From assembly GCA_004283105.1 (NCBI GenBank), contig SHLN01000095.1, positions 1-9,334 of the forward strand: a DNA stretch of 9,334 bases, read 5' to 3'. Shown here piece by piece: positions 1-7,724 of the stretch (position 1 is the stretch's first letter; every line of letters begins with the position of its first letter). This stretch comes from Acidimicrobiia bacterium. GTDB lineage: Bacteria; Actinomycetota; Acidimicrobiia; Spongiisociales; SHLN01. The notes under the pieces are model-generated. The model did not search any database. It had not been told where the DNA came from and saw only the letters and a list, made by a program, of their open reading frames with translations. The translations under genes and the position numbers were made by a program.

Positions 1-150
1 TCCGATATCGGCGAAGTGCTGGGCATCTCGTCCCATGCAGTGGACATGCGTCTCAATCGAGCCCTGAAGAAGGTGGCAAAGATCATGCGACCTCGCAATC
101 ACAAGATCATGAACAGTCCCCGACCCGTTGAGGAAGGAGGAGAGCTGTGA
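1..150 (+). CDS. RNA polymerase sigma-70 family (ECF-like) factor, C-terminal end only
   Basis: The first 49 codons of the window are open and end in TGA at 148-150; the gene starts left of the window. The translation contains a helix-turn-helix of sigma region 4 type, SDIGEVLGISSHAVDMRLNR followed by a basic ALKKVAKIM helix, which in this family contacts the -35 promoter element. The charged tail after the helix (RPRNHKIMNSPRPVEEGGEL) has no recognised role. The stop codon overlaps the GTG start of the next gene (GTGA), so the two are probably translationally coupled, the usual layout for an ECF sigma factor and its membrane-bound regulator. A LuxR-type response regulator C-terminus is a possible alternative, because only the HTH is visible. 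Confidence 0.75.
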   Translation, partial: SDIGEVLGISSHAVDMRLNRALKKVAKIMRPRNHKIMNSPRPVEEGGEL

Positions 151-1028
151 ACCCGGATCAGGTCCTCGATCAAATCATCCAGGCGAACCCTAGGCCTGCT
201 CAGGCGCAGGCGCCGGGCACGGTCCTGACCAGGGCGGCTCTCCTCGTCGAACTCGACAGAAGGAGTGGGGACATGCAAACCCAGGACAAACCCGCCGGCC
301 AGAAGACCAAACCGGCCAGCCCGCCGGCCAGCTCGCCGCGTCGACGCCGGCTGGTCCCGGCGTTGGCGGGCGCCGCGGCTGTGATAGTGGCGCTGGTGAT
401 CGGCGTAGTGGCGCTGAGCAGTGGCCAAAAGCGTGTGTCGCAATACGCCGACGCAGCTGCCGCAGGGGAGCCCGACGCCATATTCGGCTTGTTCGTGGAG
501 AGCTACCGAACTGGTGACGTGGCGGGAGCACTCCCGTACGTTGATGCGGACCTCTCAGTTCTGTTCACAAACCTGAGCGATGCGACCACGTGGATGCCGG
601 GCTTGATCGAGTTTCAAGGCGCGCTCTACGGGCGTGACGAACCCGGCCCCTCGGTGTGCGAAGGACCGGACGAATCTGGTTGGGTCTCATGCACCTTCAC
701 CGAGCCCGCCGACGGCATCCTGGCAGCCGCCGGCTTCCCTGAGACCACATATCGGGGCAAGCTTGCCGACGGGCGAATCGTGACGTACCAGTTTCCCGGA
801 AGGGCCGAGGGTGACGTGACCATCTCGGGCATCACCGATTCCGTCGAGATTCCACTCGGAGAGTACGCGGCAGGGATCGATCCCGAAGGCATGGCTGCCC
901 AATGCGATGTCGCCCGCGGATTGCAGGCAGGCGAGCTGACGAGCGGGTTCCCCCTGGTGAAAAACCAGCAGTGTGGCGCCTTCATCGCCGGGTTCCTGGA
1001 CGACTACCTGGCCACCCTGGGCGGCTAA
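147..1028 (+). CDS. Single-pass membrane protein, probable anti-sigma/partner of the upstream sigma factor
   Basis: 293 aa from a GTG start at 147. AAGGAGG at 134-140, six bases upstream, supports this start. Residues 1-64 are a cytoplasmic Ala/Pro-rich region with a short helical part (MNPDQVLDQIIQANP and TRAALLVELDRRSGDM), similar in style to the N-termini of actinobacterial ECF-associated membrane proteins. RRRR at 65-68 is followed by a hydrophobic segment at about 69-90. The positive-inside rule then puts residues 91-293 outside. The outer domain has four cysteines (171, 182, 253, 276), enough for two disulfides, and a start resembling NTF2/SnoaL-like folds (QYADAAAAGEPDAIFGLF). I see no zinc-finger anti-sigma motif (HxxxCxxC). 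The role as sigma-factor regulator is inferred from the GTGA overlap and topology, not from a recognised family. Confidence 0.72.
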   Translation: MNPDQVLDQIIQANPRPAQAQAPGTVLTRAALLVELDRRSGDMQTQDKPAGQKTKPASPPASSPRRRRLVPALAGAAAVIVALVIGVVALSSGQKRVSQYADAAAAGEPDAIFGLFVESYRTGDVAGALPYVDADLSVLFTNLSDATTWMPGLIEFQGALYGRDEPGPSVCEGPDESGWVSCTFTEPADGILAAAGFPETTYRGKLADGRIVTYQFPGRAEGDVTISGITDSVEIPLGEYAAGIDPEGMAAQCDVARGLQAGELTSGFPLVKNQQCGAFIAGFLDDYLATLGG

Positions 1029-1132
1029 CACCGACCAGGTACCCACCGACCAACCCGCAGGCGATCAACACGGTCGCGCAAGGAATCAACGTCGAACACC
1101 ACGGCTGGAGCAGCCGGAAGGAGACAACCAGA

Positions 1133-1492
1133 ATGAAGAGCAACGTCAAAGACCTCCCGATCGCCCACGAGGCCCTCGGAGAGATGATTCGGGGACAGGA
1201 CTGGGGCGGGATGACCAGCGCCTACATGGAGTACCCGGCCGGTCTCGACTTCACCCCTCTGCTCGATGGCCTCGAGCGCGACCATTGTCAGTGCCCCCAT
1301 TGGGGCTTTGTCATCGAGGGCCGCATCCGAGTGAGCTACCAGGACGGCGCCCAAGAGCTGGTGGGTGCTGGCGAGCTCTACTACTGGCCGTCGGGTCACA
1401 CCATTGTGGTCGAGGAGGCGGTCAGAATGGTCGAGTTCAGCCCGCACGACCAGATGTCGCAGGTGCTCGCCCATGTCGTCGGCAAGTTGTAG
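1133..1492 (+). CDS. Small cupin-domain protein
   Basis: 119 aa from ATG at 1133, with GGAAGGAG at 1116-1123 as ribosome binding site. An in-frame extension upstream to 902 runs through the end of the previous gene and is unlikely. It is a single cupin beta-barrel. Motif 1 is H51-C-Q-C-P-H56 followed by the family's VIEG (E62) and a Gly turn. Motif 2 is GELYYWPSGHT, with P86-x-G88-H89. H51, H56, E62 and H89 are candidate metal ligands, and two cysteines (52, 54) lie inside the metal-binding stretch. There is no signal peptide, so it is cytosolic. Cupins range from enzymes to sensors, and no substrate can be assigned. It lies 104 bp after the membrane protein and 63 bp before the cytochrome gene, so an operon is possible but not shown. 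Confidence 0.82.
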   Translation: MKSNVKDLPIAHEALGEMIRGQDWGGMTSAYMEYPAGLDFTPLLDGLERDHCQCPHWGFVIEGRIRVSYQDGAQELVGAGELYYWPSGHTIVVEEAVRMVEFSPHDQMSQVLAHVVGKL

Positions 1493-1555
1493 GAGAAAGC
1501 CCAGTCGTCTTGCGCTCGGTCCACGCGATTGAGTCCATGGACAAGGAGAAGACAG

Positions 1556-2011
1556 ATGGCCACTGGTACATCGACCCAGCCGGCTGGACGTACGGCCAGA
1601 AACCAGAGGGTCGGATTGCGCGCAACTGCTCTTGCTTCGGTTCTTCTGCTGCTGATTCTTGCCGGCTGTAGCGAAGAGAATTCAGCGGCGGAGGCCACCG
1701 CCACAACCGCGAGCTCGACCACCACGGTCGCGTCGACCACAACCGCCGACGGTCCACACCCGGGGCAAGAGACCTACGAGTCGGCGTGCGCTGTCTGCCA
1801 TGACGGGGGCGCTGCGGGCGCGCCGAAGTTTGGAGATCCCGACGAGGGGTGGGCAACGCGCATCGCGCAAGGCATTGATGTCTTGTACGACCACGCGGTC
1901 AACGGGTTTGAAGGCGCCGACGGGATGATGCCCGCCAAGGGCGGTCGCCGGTTCCTGGATGATGAGTCCGTGAAGGCCGCCGTCGACTACATGGTCGAGA
2001 ACAGCCAATAG
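1556..2011 (+). CDS. Lipoprotein c-type cytochrome (class I, c5-like)
   Basis: 151 aa from ATG at 1556. AAGGAG at 1543-1548 fixes this start over the TTG at 1529. A basic N-terminus (RTARNQRVGLR) leads into a hydrophobic stretch ending in a lipobox L35-A-G-C38, so the mature protein should be lipid-anchored on the outer face of the membrane. A Ser/Thr/Ala linker (about residues 43-65) separates the anchor from a single haem domain. The haem motif is C78-A-V-C81-H82, and M124 or M125 in GMMPAKGG is the likely distal ligand. The pattern CAVCH...GAPKFGD...GW..RI..G...LYDHAVNGF...MMPAKGG is typical of the cytochrome c5 family. It probably carries electrons in an extracytoplasmic chain. No oxidase or reductase partner is encoded nearby; the formate dehydrogenase downstream is cytosolic and NAD+-linked, so no link is implied. 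Confidence 0.9.
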   Translation: MATGTSTQPAGRTARNQRVGLRATALASVLLLLILAGCSEENSAAEATATTASSTTTVASTTTADGPHPGQETYESACAVCHDGGAAGAPKFGDPDEGWATRIAQGIDVLYDHAVNGFEGADGMMPAKGGRRFLDDESVKAAVDYMVENSQ

Positions 2012-2074
2012 CACGCGTTCCTCGATGAGCCGCCGACTGCACGTACCCCTCCAGCCACCGCGGCTTCTGGTTCG

Positions 2075-2638
2075 CTACCCGAGGCAGCCGAATGCGGCTC
2101 GTATGCTCAGGCCGAGATCGGGCAGCCAGGGCTCGTTGGCGAGCAACTCGCTGCTGGTTGCGAGAGCGTCGAGCTTGGCCTGGGCCTCTTGACACACCCG
2201 GGTCGAACCATCAGCGTTGGCCGCCAGGTACTCGGCAAACTCGGGCGTCTGCTGTGCTTCATTCGGATCTTCGACGGTGTCCGTGACAGCCGCGAGTGCT
2301 TCAGTAGCGGCGAGGCCCCGATCCAGGGCGTCGCCGAAGATCTGATGGACGTCCACAATCGAGCCGGGTGGGTCGAGCTCTCCGAAATCCTCGACGAAGA
2401 CCCGCCTAATGGCGAGTTCCCTTTCTACGAAGGTAGCCCAGTCCTCAATTGCCGGGTCCGTGATCGCCTCGTACACATCGAGGGAGGTGTTGAGGTCCGA
2501 TGCAGCGACCACAACCAGTTGGTTGAGACCTTCGACGTACTCAGTCGGCGACATTTCATCACTGCCACATGCTGACAGCAGTAGCGCTGCAGCCAAGGCG
2601 AACAAAACGAAGCGACTACCGGACATCTGCCACATCAC
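2075..2638 (-). CDS. Hypothetical lipoprotein
   Basis: 187 aa if started at the GTG at 2638. ATG at 2635 or ATG at 2626 are equally possible, and the GGAAAG just upstream slightly favours the first two. Residues 6-23 form a signal peptide, and L21-S-A-C24 is a clear lipobox, so it is exported and lipid-anchored. The mature part is acidic and mostly helical by composition (MSPTEYVEGLNQLVVVAASD, then repeated Ala/Glu/Leu stretches). Two further cysteines lie late (VCQEAQ and FGCLG). I do not recognise a family. It is convergent with the cytochrome gene, with a 63-bp gap, and divergent from the formate dehydrogenase operon, with which it shares a 178-bp control region. Confidence 0.78.
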   Translation of the reverse strand: MMWQMSGSRFVLFALAAALLLSACGSDEMSPTEYVEGLNQLVVVAASDLNTSLDVYEAITDPAIEDWATFVERELAIRRVFVEDFGELDPPGSIVDVHQIFGDALDRGLAATEALAAVTDTVEDPNEAQQTPEFAEYLAANADGSTRVCQEAQAKLDALATSSELLANEPWLPDLGLSIRAAFGCLG

Positions 2639-2656
2639 TTTCCATCGTCCCGCTTT

Positions 2657-2673
2657 CGCCGGGGATACCGGCG
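2657..2673. promoter_or_regulatory. Inverted repeat upstream of the lipoprotein gene
   Basis: CGCCGG (2657-2662), a 5-nt spacer, and CCGGCG (2668-2673) form a perfect 6-bp inverted repeat 18-35 bases upstream of the minus-strand lipoprotein start. It could be an operator or a hairpin in the 5' leader. In GC-rich DNA a repeat of this size can also occur by chance. Confidence 0.3.
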
Positions 2674-2773
2674 GTGGTCAATCCATCCCCTCGCGCTGGC
2701 GGGAGGCTAACCGGCGCGGCCGCCGCTTCAGCCGCTTTCCAACCGGCATTCGACTACCCACGGGGGGACCTTT

Positions 2774-2816
2774 GCCCCTCTCCGGGGCCGAGCCCCGATG
2801 CGTAGTCTGAGACCCA
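2774..2816 (+). promoter_or_regulatory. Putative promoter/operator of the formate dehydrogenase operon, leaderless type
   Basis: TAGTCT at 2803-2808 matches the -10 pattern TAnnnT and ends eight bases before the GTG start at 2817. A transcript starting there would begin at or next to the start codon. This fits the lack of any Shine-Dalgarno sequence between 2790 and 2816. Just upstream, GCCCC (2774-2778), GGGGC (2784-2788) and GCCCC (2792-2796) give two alternative inverted repeats that share the middle arm. They cover the usual -35 region, so they may bind a regulator. No convincing -35 hexamer is seen. The call is inference from sequence pattern. Confidence 0.42.
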
Positions 2817-3281
2817 GTGAATGCCGTCGATCTCGGACCAGCTCGTGCCGTGCTGGAAAGCATGGCTCCGGTCGACCACGGGCATGCCATCCCACTGCTG
2901 CAGAAGATCCAGGACACGTACGGATACCTGCCGCGGGAGGTTCTGCTGGAACTGAGCGCCGAGACCGGGATACCGGCGGCCCACCTCTTTGGCCTCGCCA
3001 CCTTCTACGCCCAGTTTCATCTCGAAGAGCATGGGCGGCACACCGTGCGGGTATGCCGGGGGACGGCGTGCCACGTGCGGGGCCGGCAGATCATCCAGGA
3101 CGCCATCGACGAGGAACTCGGTATCGGGCCGGGAGAAACAACTGAAGATCGGCGGTACTCGCTCGAAACCGTTGCCTGCGTCGGAACGTGCTTCCTGGCG
3201 CCGGTCGTGATGGTCGACCACGACTATTTCGGAAAGGTCGATCCCAACAAGGTCGGCGAGATCATGGGTGGGTACGAGTGA
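2817..3281 (+). CDS. fdsG: NAD+-dependent formate dehydrogenase gamma subunit, [2Fe-2S] thioredoxin-like (NuoE/FdsG type)
   Basis: 154 aa from GTG at 2817. Residues 10-70 form the helical NuoE-type bundle (LLQKIQDTYGYLPREVLLEL and the GLATFYAQF signature). Residues 75-154 form the thioredoxin-like domain. Its cluster ligands are C80-x4-C85 (CRGTAC) and C121-x3-C125 (CVGTC), the exact NuoE/FdsG [2Fe-2S] pattern. The protein is soluble. It usually sits against the flavin subunit and extends the electron path. Its TGA overlaps the next ATG (TGATG), and the alpha subunit follows, so the order is gamma-beta-alpha as in soluble FdsGBA formate dehydrogenases. The start lacks a ribosome binding site, consistent with leaderless translation. 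From this subunit alone it could equally belong to a hydrogenase or complex I; the alpha subunit decides. Confidence 0.92.
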   Translation: MNAVDLGPARAVLESMAPVDHGHAIPLLQKIQDTYGYLPREVLLELSAETGIPAAHLFGLATFYAQFHLEEHGRHTVRVCRGTACHVRGRQIIQDAIDEELGIGPGETTEDRRYSLETVACVGTCFLAPVVMVDHDYFGKVDPNKVGEIMGGYE

Positions 3282-4996
3282 TGGTTGATTCGATGGTCGT
3301 CACGCCCACCAGGATTGCGACACCGTCTGACCTCGCCGCGCTGCAGGAGCGGCTGGCCGCGGCGGCCGAGGGGCGTCGCCGGGTGCTCGTGTGCTCCACC
3401 GGGTGCCTGGCGATCGGTGCCCGCGAGGTGGAAGCAGCGTTCCGCGAGGAGGTCGTGGCTGCCGGGCTCGAAGATGAAGTGGACGTCGTCCAGACCGGGT
3501 GTCACGGCCTCTGTGCGATGGCCCCGGTGGCGGTCATCGAACCGAACGACATCGTGTACGGGCGAAACCGGGTCAAGTACATCCCGGACGTGATCTCCAA
3601 GACCGTCATGAATGGCGAGGTCATCAAGCGGTTCTGTTACGGACGCGACGCCGAGATGGCTCACGTGCAGGACATCCCCTTCTACGCGCACCAGACCAAG
3701 CGGGTGCTGCGCAATGTGGGCCGCGTCGATCCGCAGGAGATCGACGATGCCATCCAGCGCGGCGTCTACTCGGCCGCCGGCAAGGCGTTGACCACCATGA
3801 CACCCGACGAGATCGTTGAGGAGGTCAAGGCGAGCGCCCTGCGGGGCCGCGGCGGCGGCGGCTTCCCGGCCGGGCTCAAGTGGGAGATCTGCAAGCAGAA
3901 CCCCGGCACTGAGCGCTACCTCATCTGCAACGCCGACGAGGGCGACCCTGGGGCGTTCATGGACCGCGCCCTGCTCGAAGGTGACCCGCACAGTGTCCTG
4001 GAAGGCATGATCATCTCGGCTTACGCCATCGAGGCCACGAAGGGCTTCATCTACGTACGGGCCGAATACCCGATCGCCGTCCGTCATATCCGCAAGGCGA
4101 TCGAAGAGGCGCACGAACGCGGCCTGCTCGGCGATGACATTCTCGGGAGCGGCTACTCGCTCGACATCGAGGTACGGGAAGGCGCCGGGGCGTTCGTCTG
4201 CGGCGAAGAGACGGCAATGATCGCCTCTCTCGAGGGTGAGCGCGGCGTGGCGCGCCCGAAGCCTCCGTATCCGGCCGTGCGCGGGTTCTACGGCGAGCCG
4301 ACGATCATCAACAACGTCGAGACGTTCGCCAATGTGCCGCTCATCGTGGATGAAGGCGGCGCGGCGTTCGCCGAGAGCGGGACCGAGGGATCCAAGGGAA
4401 CCAAGATCTTCGCTCTCGCCGGCCAGGTGCAAAACACCGGCCTCGTCGAGGTGCCGATGGGGGCGACGATCCGGGACATTGTCTTCGGCGTCGGCGGCGG
4501 TATGCCCCGCAACCGCGAGTTCAAGGCCGTCCAGATGGGTGGCCCATCGGGAGGCTGTGTTCCCGCCGCACACCTGGATCTGCCCATCGACTACGACTCG
4601 CTCAAAGAAGTCGGGGCCATCATGGGTTCCGGCGGCATGATCGTGATGGACAACACGACGTGCATCGTCGACATTGCCCGCTACTTCATCGCGTTCTGCG
4701 CCGAGGAGAGCTGCGGCGTCTGCGCCCCGTGCCGCCTCGGGACCGTCCAGCTCGAGGAGATCCTCAACCGGATAACCGATGGTCGCGGCACCCTCGAAGA
4801 CCTCGACAAGCTGGAAAGCCTCGGCGAGGTGGTCAAAGAGACGTCCCTGTGTGGCCTCGGGCAGACGGCGCCCAACCCGGTCATGTCCACTCTGCGCCAC
4901 TTCCGGGACGAATACCTGGCCCACGTTGTCGACAAGACCTGTCCGGCCGGGGTCTGCAAAGCACTGCTCCCCGTCCAAGAAGGAAAGGACTCCTAA
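3281..4996 (+). CDS. fdsB: NAD+-dependent formate dehydrogenase beta subunit, FMN/NAD(H)-binding (NuoF/FdsB/HydB type)
   Basis: 571 aa from ATG at 3281, which overlaps the gamma stop codon. Residues 33-105 are a thioredoxin-like domain with C38-x3-C42 (CSTGC) and C74-x3-C78 (CHGLC), a likely extra [2Fe-2S] site. The NuoF core follows. The FMN/NADH loop RGRGGGGFPAG is at 188-198, NADEGDPGAFMDR at 217-229, and GAGAFVCGEETA at 301-312. A [4Fe-4S] site is formed by C478-x2-C481-x2-C484 (ESCGVCAPCRLG) plus C524 (SLCGLG). The protein ends soon after CPAGVCKAL (554-562), where hydrogenase and electron-bifurcating relatives continue into a two-cluster ferredoxin domain that is absent here. Role: takes electrons from alpha and reduces NAD+ at FMN. 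Its TAA overlaps the ATG of the next gene (TAATG). Confidence 0.93.
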   Translation: MVDSMVVTPTRIATPSDLAALQERLAAAAEGRRRVLVCSTGCLAIGAREVEAAFREEVVAAGLEDEVDVVQTGCHGLCAMAPVAVIEPNDIVYGRNRVKYIPDVISKTVMNGEVIKRFCYGRDAEMAHVQDIPFYAHQTKRVLRNVGRVDPQEIDDAIQRGVYSAAGKALTTMTPDEIVEEVKASALRGRGGGGFPAGLKWEICKQNPGTERYLICNADEGDPGAFMDRALLEGDPHSVLEGMIISAYAIEATKGFIYVRAEYPIAVRHIRKAIEEAHERGLLGDDILGSGYSLDIEVREGAGAFVCGEETAMIASLEGERGVARPKPPYPAVRGFYGEPTIINNVETFANVPLIVDEGGAAFAESGTEGSKGTKIFALAGQVQNTGLVEVPMGATIRDIVFGVGGGMPRNREFKAVQMGGPSGGCVPAAHLDLPIDYDSLKEVGAIMGSGGMIVMDNTTCIVDIARYFIAFCAEESCGVCAPCRLGTVQLEEILNRITDGRGTLEDLDKLESLGEVVKETSLCGLGQTAPNPVMSTLRHFRDEYLAHVVDKTCPAGVCKALLPVQEGKDS

Positions 4997-7716
4997 TGCC
5001 GACTGTCGCCTCTGCGCTCAAGACAGTGACCCTCCAAATCGACGGTCGCGAGATCGTCGCCCAGGAAGGCGACACGGTGCTGGAGGCCGCGCTCAGCGTC
5101 GGTATCGATATCCCGCGCCTGTGCCATGACCCCCGCCTCAAACCGGTTGGCGCCTGCCGGCTGTGCGTCGTGGAGATCGAGGGCCAACACGGCCTGCTCA
5201 CCTCCTGCACGATGGAAGTTGCCGAAGGGATGGTGGTCGAGACCGAGACCGACCAACTCGCCGCCAAGCGCAAGACAGTCCTCGAGCTCATCCTCGACGA
5301 CCACCGGGTCACCTGCCCGACATGTGACAAGAACGGCGACTGCGCCCTGATGGACTACTCGTATCGCTACCAGGCCGACCAGTTCGCCTTCGGCGGGTTC
5401 ACGCCGGCCCCGTGCGAGCCCAACTTCGCAACCGGCAACAAGGCGATCGCATTCGATCCCCAGCTGTGCATCACCTGCGGCCGCTGCGTCCGGATCTGCG
5501 ACGAGGTAGTCATGGCGAGCGCCCTCACGTTCAAACAGCGGGCCTCGAGTGTCGAAGTGACCACCCCATTCGACATGCCGCTCAATGAGACCTCCTGTGT
5601 GCTCTGCGGGTTGTGCATCTCGACCTGCCCCACCGGCGCCATGTACGACCGGGCGGCGTTGGGTCAGGGCCAGATGAAGGATCTCGAGAAGATCCAGACG
5701 GTGTGCCCATATTGCGGGGTGGGCTGCACGATGGAACTGAACGTGAATCGCGAGACCAACCGGATCGTGCGCGTCACCGCTCCAGAAGGCTCGGTGCCAA
5801 ACGACGGCAACCTGTGCGTCAAGGGCAAGTTCGGTTTCGAGTACGTGCATTCCGACGAGCGGCTCACCACTCCGCTCATCAAGGAGAACGGCGAGTTCCG
5901 TGAGGCCACCTGGGATGAAGCCCTGGAATTGGCCGGTCGCCGGCTGCGCGAGCTGCGCGACCAGCACGGCGCGGCTGCGGTGGCGTTCCTGAGTTCTTCG
6001 CGTTGCACCAATGAGGAGAACTACCTCATGCAGAAGCTGGCCCGCACCGCCGGCGGTACCAACAACGTCGACCAGTGCGCCACCACCTGCCACGCTCCGA
6101 CGGTGGCGGGGCTGGCGTCGACGTTCGGATCGGGAGCAATGACGAACGCCATCGACGAGATCAAAGACGTCGACACACTGTTCATCATTGGCTCGAACCC
6201 CACCGCGGCCCATCCCATCATCGGCCTCGAGATGAAGAAGGCGCTGGCCAAGGGAGCCAAGATGGTTGTCTGCGACCCTCGCAAGACGTGGGTGGCCGAG
6301 CACGCCGACATCCACATCCAGCACAAGCCGGGCACCGACAACATGCTGATCAACGCGATGTTGCACCACATCATCGAGCAAGAGCTCCACGACCCGGAGT
6401 TCGTGGAGAGCCGCTGCGAGAACTTCGACGCCTTCCGCGCCAACCTCGAAGGGTCCAGCGTCGAACAAGCGGCCGAGGTGTGCGGCGTTCCAGCCGACCT
6501 GATCCGCAGTGCGGCCGAGCTGTACGCGGCCGGCGACCCGTCCTCGATCTTCTACACGCTCGGGATCACCGAGCACACGAGTGGCACCGAGAACGTGCAG
6601 AACCTCGCCAACCTCGCCATGTTGTGCGGCCAGATCGGAAAACGGTCGAGCGGGGTGAATCCGCTGCGCGGTCAGAACAACGTGCAAGGCAGCTGCGACA
6701 TGGGTGCCATGCCCGGCGACTATCCCGGCTACCAGAAGGTTGCCGACGAATTGGTGCGGACCAAGTTTGCCGAAGCCTGGGGCCTCGAGATGCCGACCAA
6801 CAAGGGCGGCGTGGTCACCGACTTCATCGACCAGGCCGGCGACGGAGTCCTGCGCGGCTTCTACGTCTTCGGTGAAGACCCGGTGCTATCCGAGCCAAAC
6901 CAGGCCAAGGTGATTGCCAACCTCGAGAACCTGGAGTTCCTGGTCTGCCAGGAGATATTCATGTCCGAGACCGCCAAGCTGGCCGACGTCATCCTGCCGG
7001 CAACGAGCTTTGCCGAGAAGGAAGGCACGTTCACGAATACGGAACGGCGGGTGCAACGCGTCCGCAAGGCCGTCGAACCACCCGGTCAGGCCAAGCCGGA
7101 CTGGGAGATCATCTGCCTGATGTCGACGGCGATGGGCCATCCCATGGCGTATGGCGATGCGGGGGAGATCTTTGACGAGATGGCGAGCCTCACCCCCAGC
7201 TACGGCGGGATGAGCTACGACCGCATCGACGACGTGGGGCTGCAATGGCCGTGCCCAACTCCGGACCATCCGGGGACCGGGTTCCTGCATGAGGGTCAAT
7301 TCACTCGGGGCCTCGGTGCATTCAAGGAGATCACGTTCCGCGAGGCGGCCGAGTTGCCCGACGACGACTACCCGTACATCCTGTCGACCGGCCGCACCCT
7401 CTACAACTACAACATCGGGAACATGTCCCAGAAGAGTGGGGCCATCCGCCAGAAGCAGTCGAAGGCTTTTGTCGAGATGCACAAGAGCGACGCCGACCGT
7501 ATTGGTGTGGCGAACGATGATCTGGTGACCGTCGCTACCCGACGCGGCGAGGTGACGGTCAGAGCCGTGGTCGGCGACCGGACCCGCCCGGGAGCATTGT
7601 GGATGCCGTTCCACTTCGTGGATCAGCCAACCAACCGCATCACCAACGACGCCTTCGACGACGTCACCCGCACCGCCGAGTACAAGGTGTGTGCGGCGAT
7701 GGTCGCGAAGGGTTGA
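4996..7716 (+). CDS. fdsA: NAD+-dependent formate dehydrogenase catalytic alpha subunit (Mo/W-bisPGD, Cys type)
   Basis: 906 aa from ATG at 4996, with AAGGAAAGGA just upstream. It oxidises formate to CO2, possibly reversibly, in the cytosol. Fe-S sites in order: [2Fe-2S] at C43, C54, C57, C71; a His-ligated [4Fe-4S] at H103, C107, C110, C116; two ferredoxin-type [4Fe-4S] at C158-x2-C-x2-C-x3-C168 and C201-x2-C-x2-C-x3-C211; and the cluster next to the cofactor at C237, C240, C244, C274, with K276 in VKGKFGF. The catalytic pair is C365-H366 in TTCHAPTVAGL. The codon is TGC, so it is not a selenoprotein. R558 in NPLRGQNNVQG lies 193 residues after Cys365, the same spacing as Sec140 to Arg333 in E. 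coli FdhF. The C-terminal cofactor-binding barrel starts around 790 (ILSTGRTLYNYN). There is no Tat signal. This Cys-His-Arg set separates it from NuoG and nitrate reductases. Confidence 0.95.
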   Translation: MPTVASALKTVTLQIDGREIVAQEGDTVLEAALSVGIDIPRLCHDPRLKPVGACRLCVVEIEGQHGLLTSCTMEVAEGMVVETETDQLAAKRKTVLELILDDHRVTCPTCDKNGDCALMDYSYRYQADQFAFGGFTPAPCEPNFATGNKAIAFDPQLCITCGRCVRICDEVVMASALTFKQRASSVEVTTPFDMPLNETSCVLCGLCISTCPTGAMYDRAALGQGQMKDLEKIQTVCPYCGVGCTMELNVNRETNRIVRVTAPEGSVPNDGNLCVKGKFGFEYVHSDERLTTPLIKENGEFREATWDEALELAGRRLRELRDQHGAAAVAFLSSSRCTNEENYLMQKLARTAGGTNNVDQCATTCHAPTVAGLASTFGSGAMTNAIDEIKDVDTLFIIGSNPTAAHPIIGLEMKKALAKGAKMVVCDPRKTWVAEHADIHIQHKPGTDNMLINAMLHHIIEQELHDPEFVESRCENFDAFRANLEGSSVEQAAEVCGVPADLIRSAAELYAAGDPSSIFYTLGITEHTSGTENVQNLANLAMLCGQIGKRSSGVNPLRGQNNVQGSCDMGAMPGDYPGYQKVADELVRTKFAEAWGLEMPTNKGGVVTDFIDQAGDGVLRGFYVFGEDPVLSEPNQAKVIANLENLEFLVCQEIFMSETAKLADVILPATSFAEKEGTFTNTERRVQRVRKAVEPPGQAKPDWEIICLMSTAMGHPMAYGDAGEIFDEMASLTPSYGGMSYDRIDDVGLQWPCPTPDHPGTGFLHEGQFTRGLGAFKEITFREAAELPDDDYPYILSTGRTLYNYNIGNMSQKSGAIRQKQSKAFVEMHKSDADRIGVANDDLVTVATRRGEVTVRAVVGDRTRPGALWMPFHFVDQPTNRITNDAFDDVTRTAEYKVCAAMVAKG

Positions 7717-7724
7717 TCGAACAC

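Noticed and set aside
902..1132. Upstream extension of the cupin gene
   Set aside because: It overlaps the end of the membrane protein gene, while ATG at 1133 has a good ribosome binding site and the protein begins there in a normal way.
2087..2100. Terminator hairpin AGCCG-AATG-CGGCT between the convergent genes
   Set aside because: The stem is only 5 bp, has no T-tract and lies inside the lipoprotein coding region.
3224..4978. Long minus-strand open frame (584 codons) opposite the beta subunit gene
   Set aside because: It is antisense to a clearly identified NuoF-type gene. Its translation is rich in Asp, Arg, His and Val with no domain, typical of a shadow frame in GC-rich DNA.
4993..6687. 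Long minus-strand open frame (564 codons) opposite the alpha subunit gene
   Set aside because: Same reason: it lies over the well-supported catalytic subunit and has no recognisable motif or ribosome binding site.
2817..7716. Operon as an NAD(P)-reducing [FeFe] hydrogenase or complex I fragment
   Set aside because: The catalytic subunit has the Mo/W-bisPGD fold with the Cys365-His366-Arg558 set of formate dehydrogenases and lacks H-cluster motifs. The other complex I subunits are absent.
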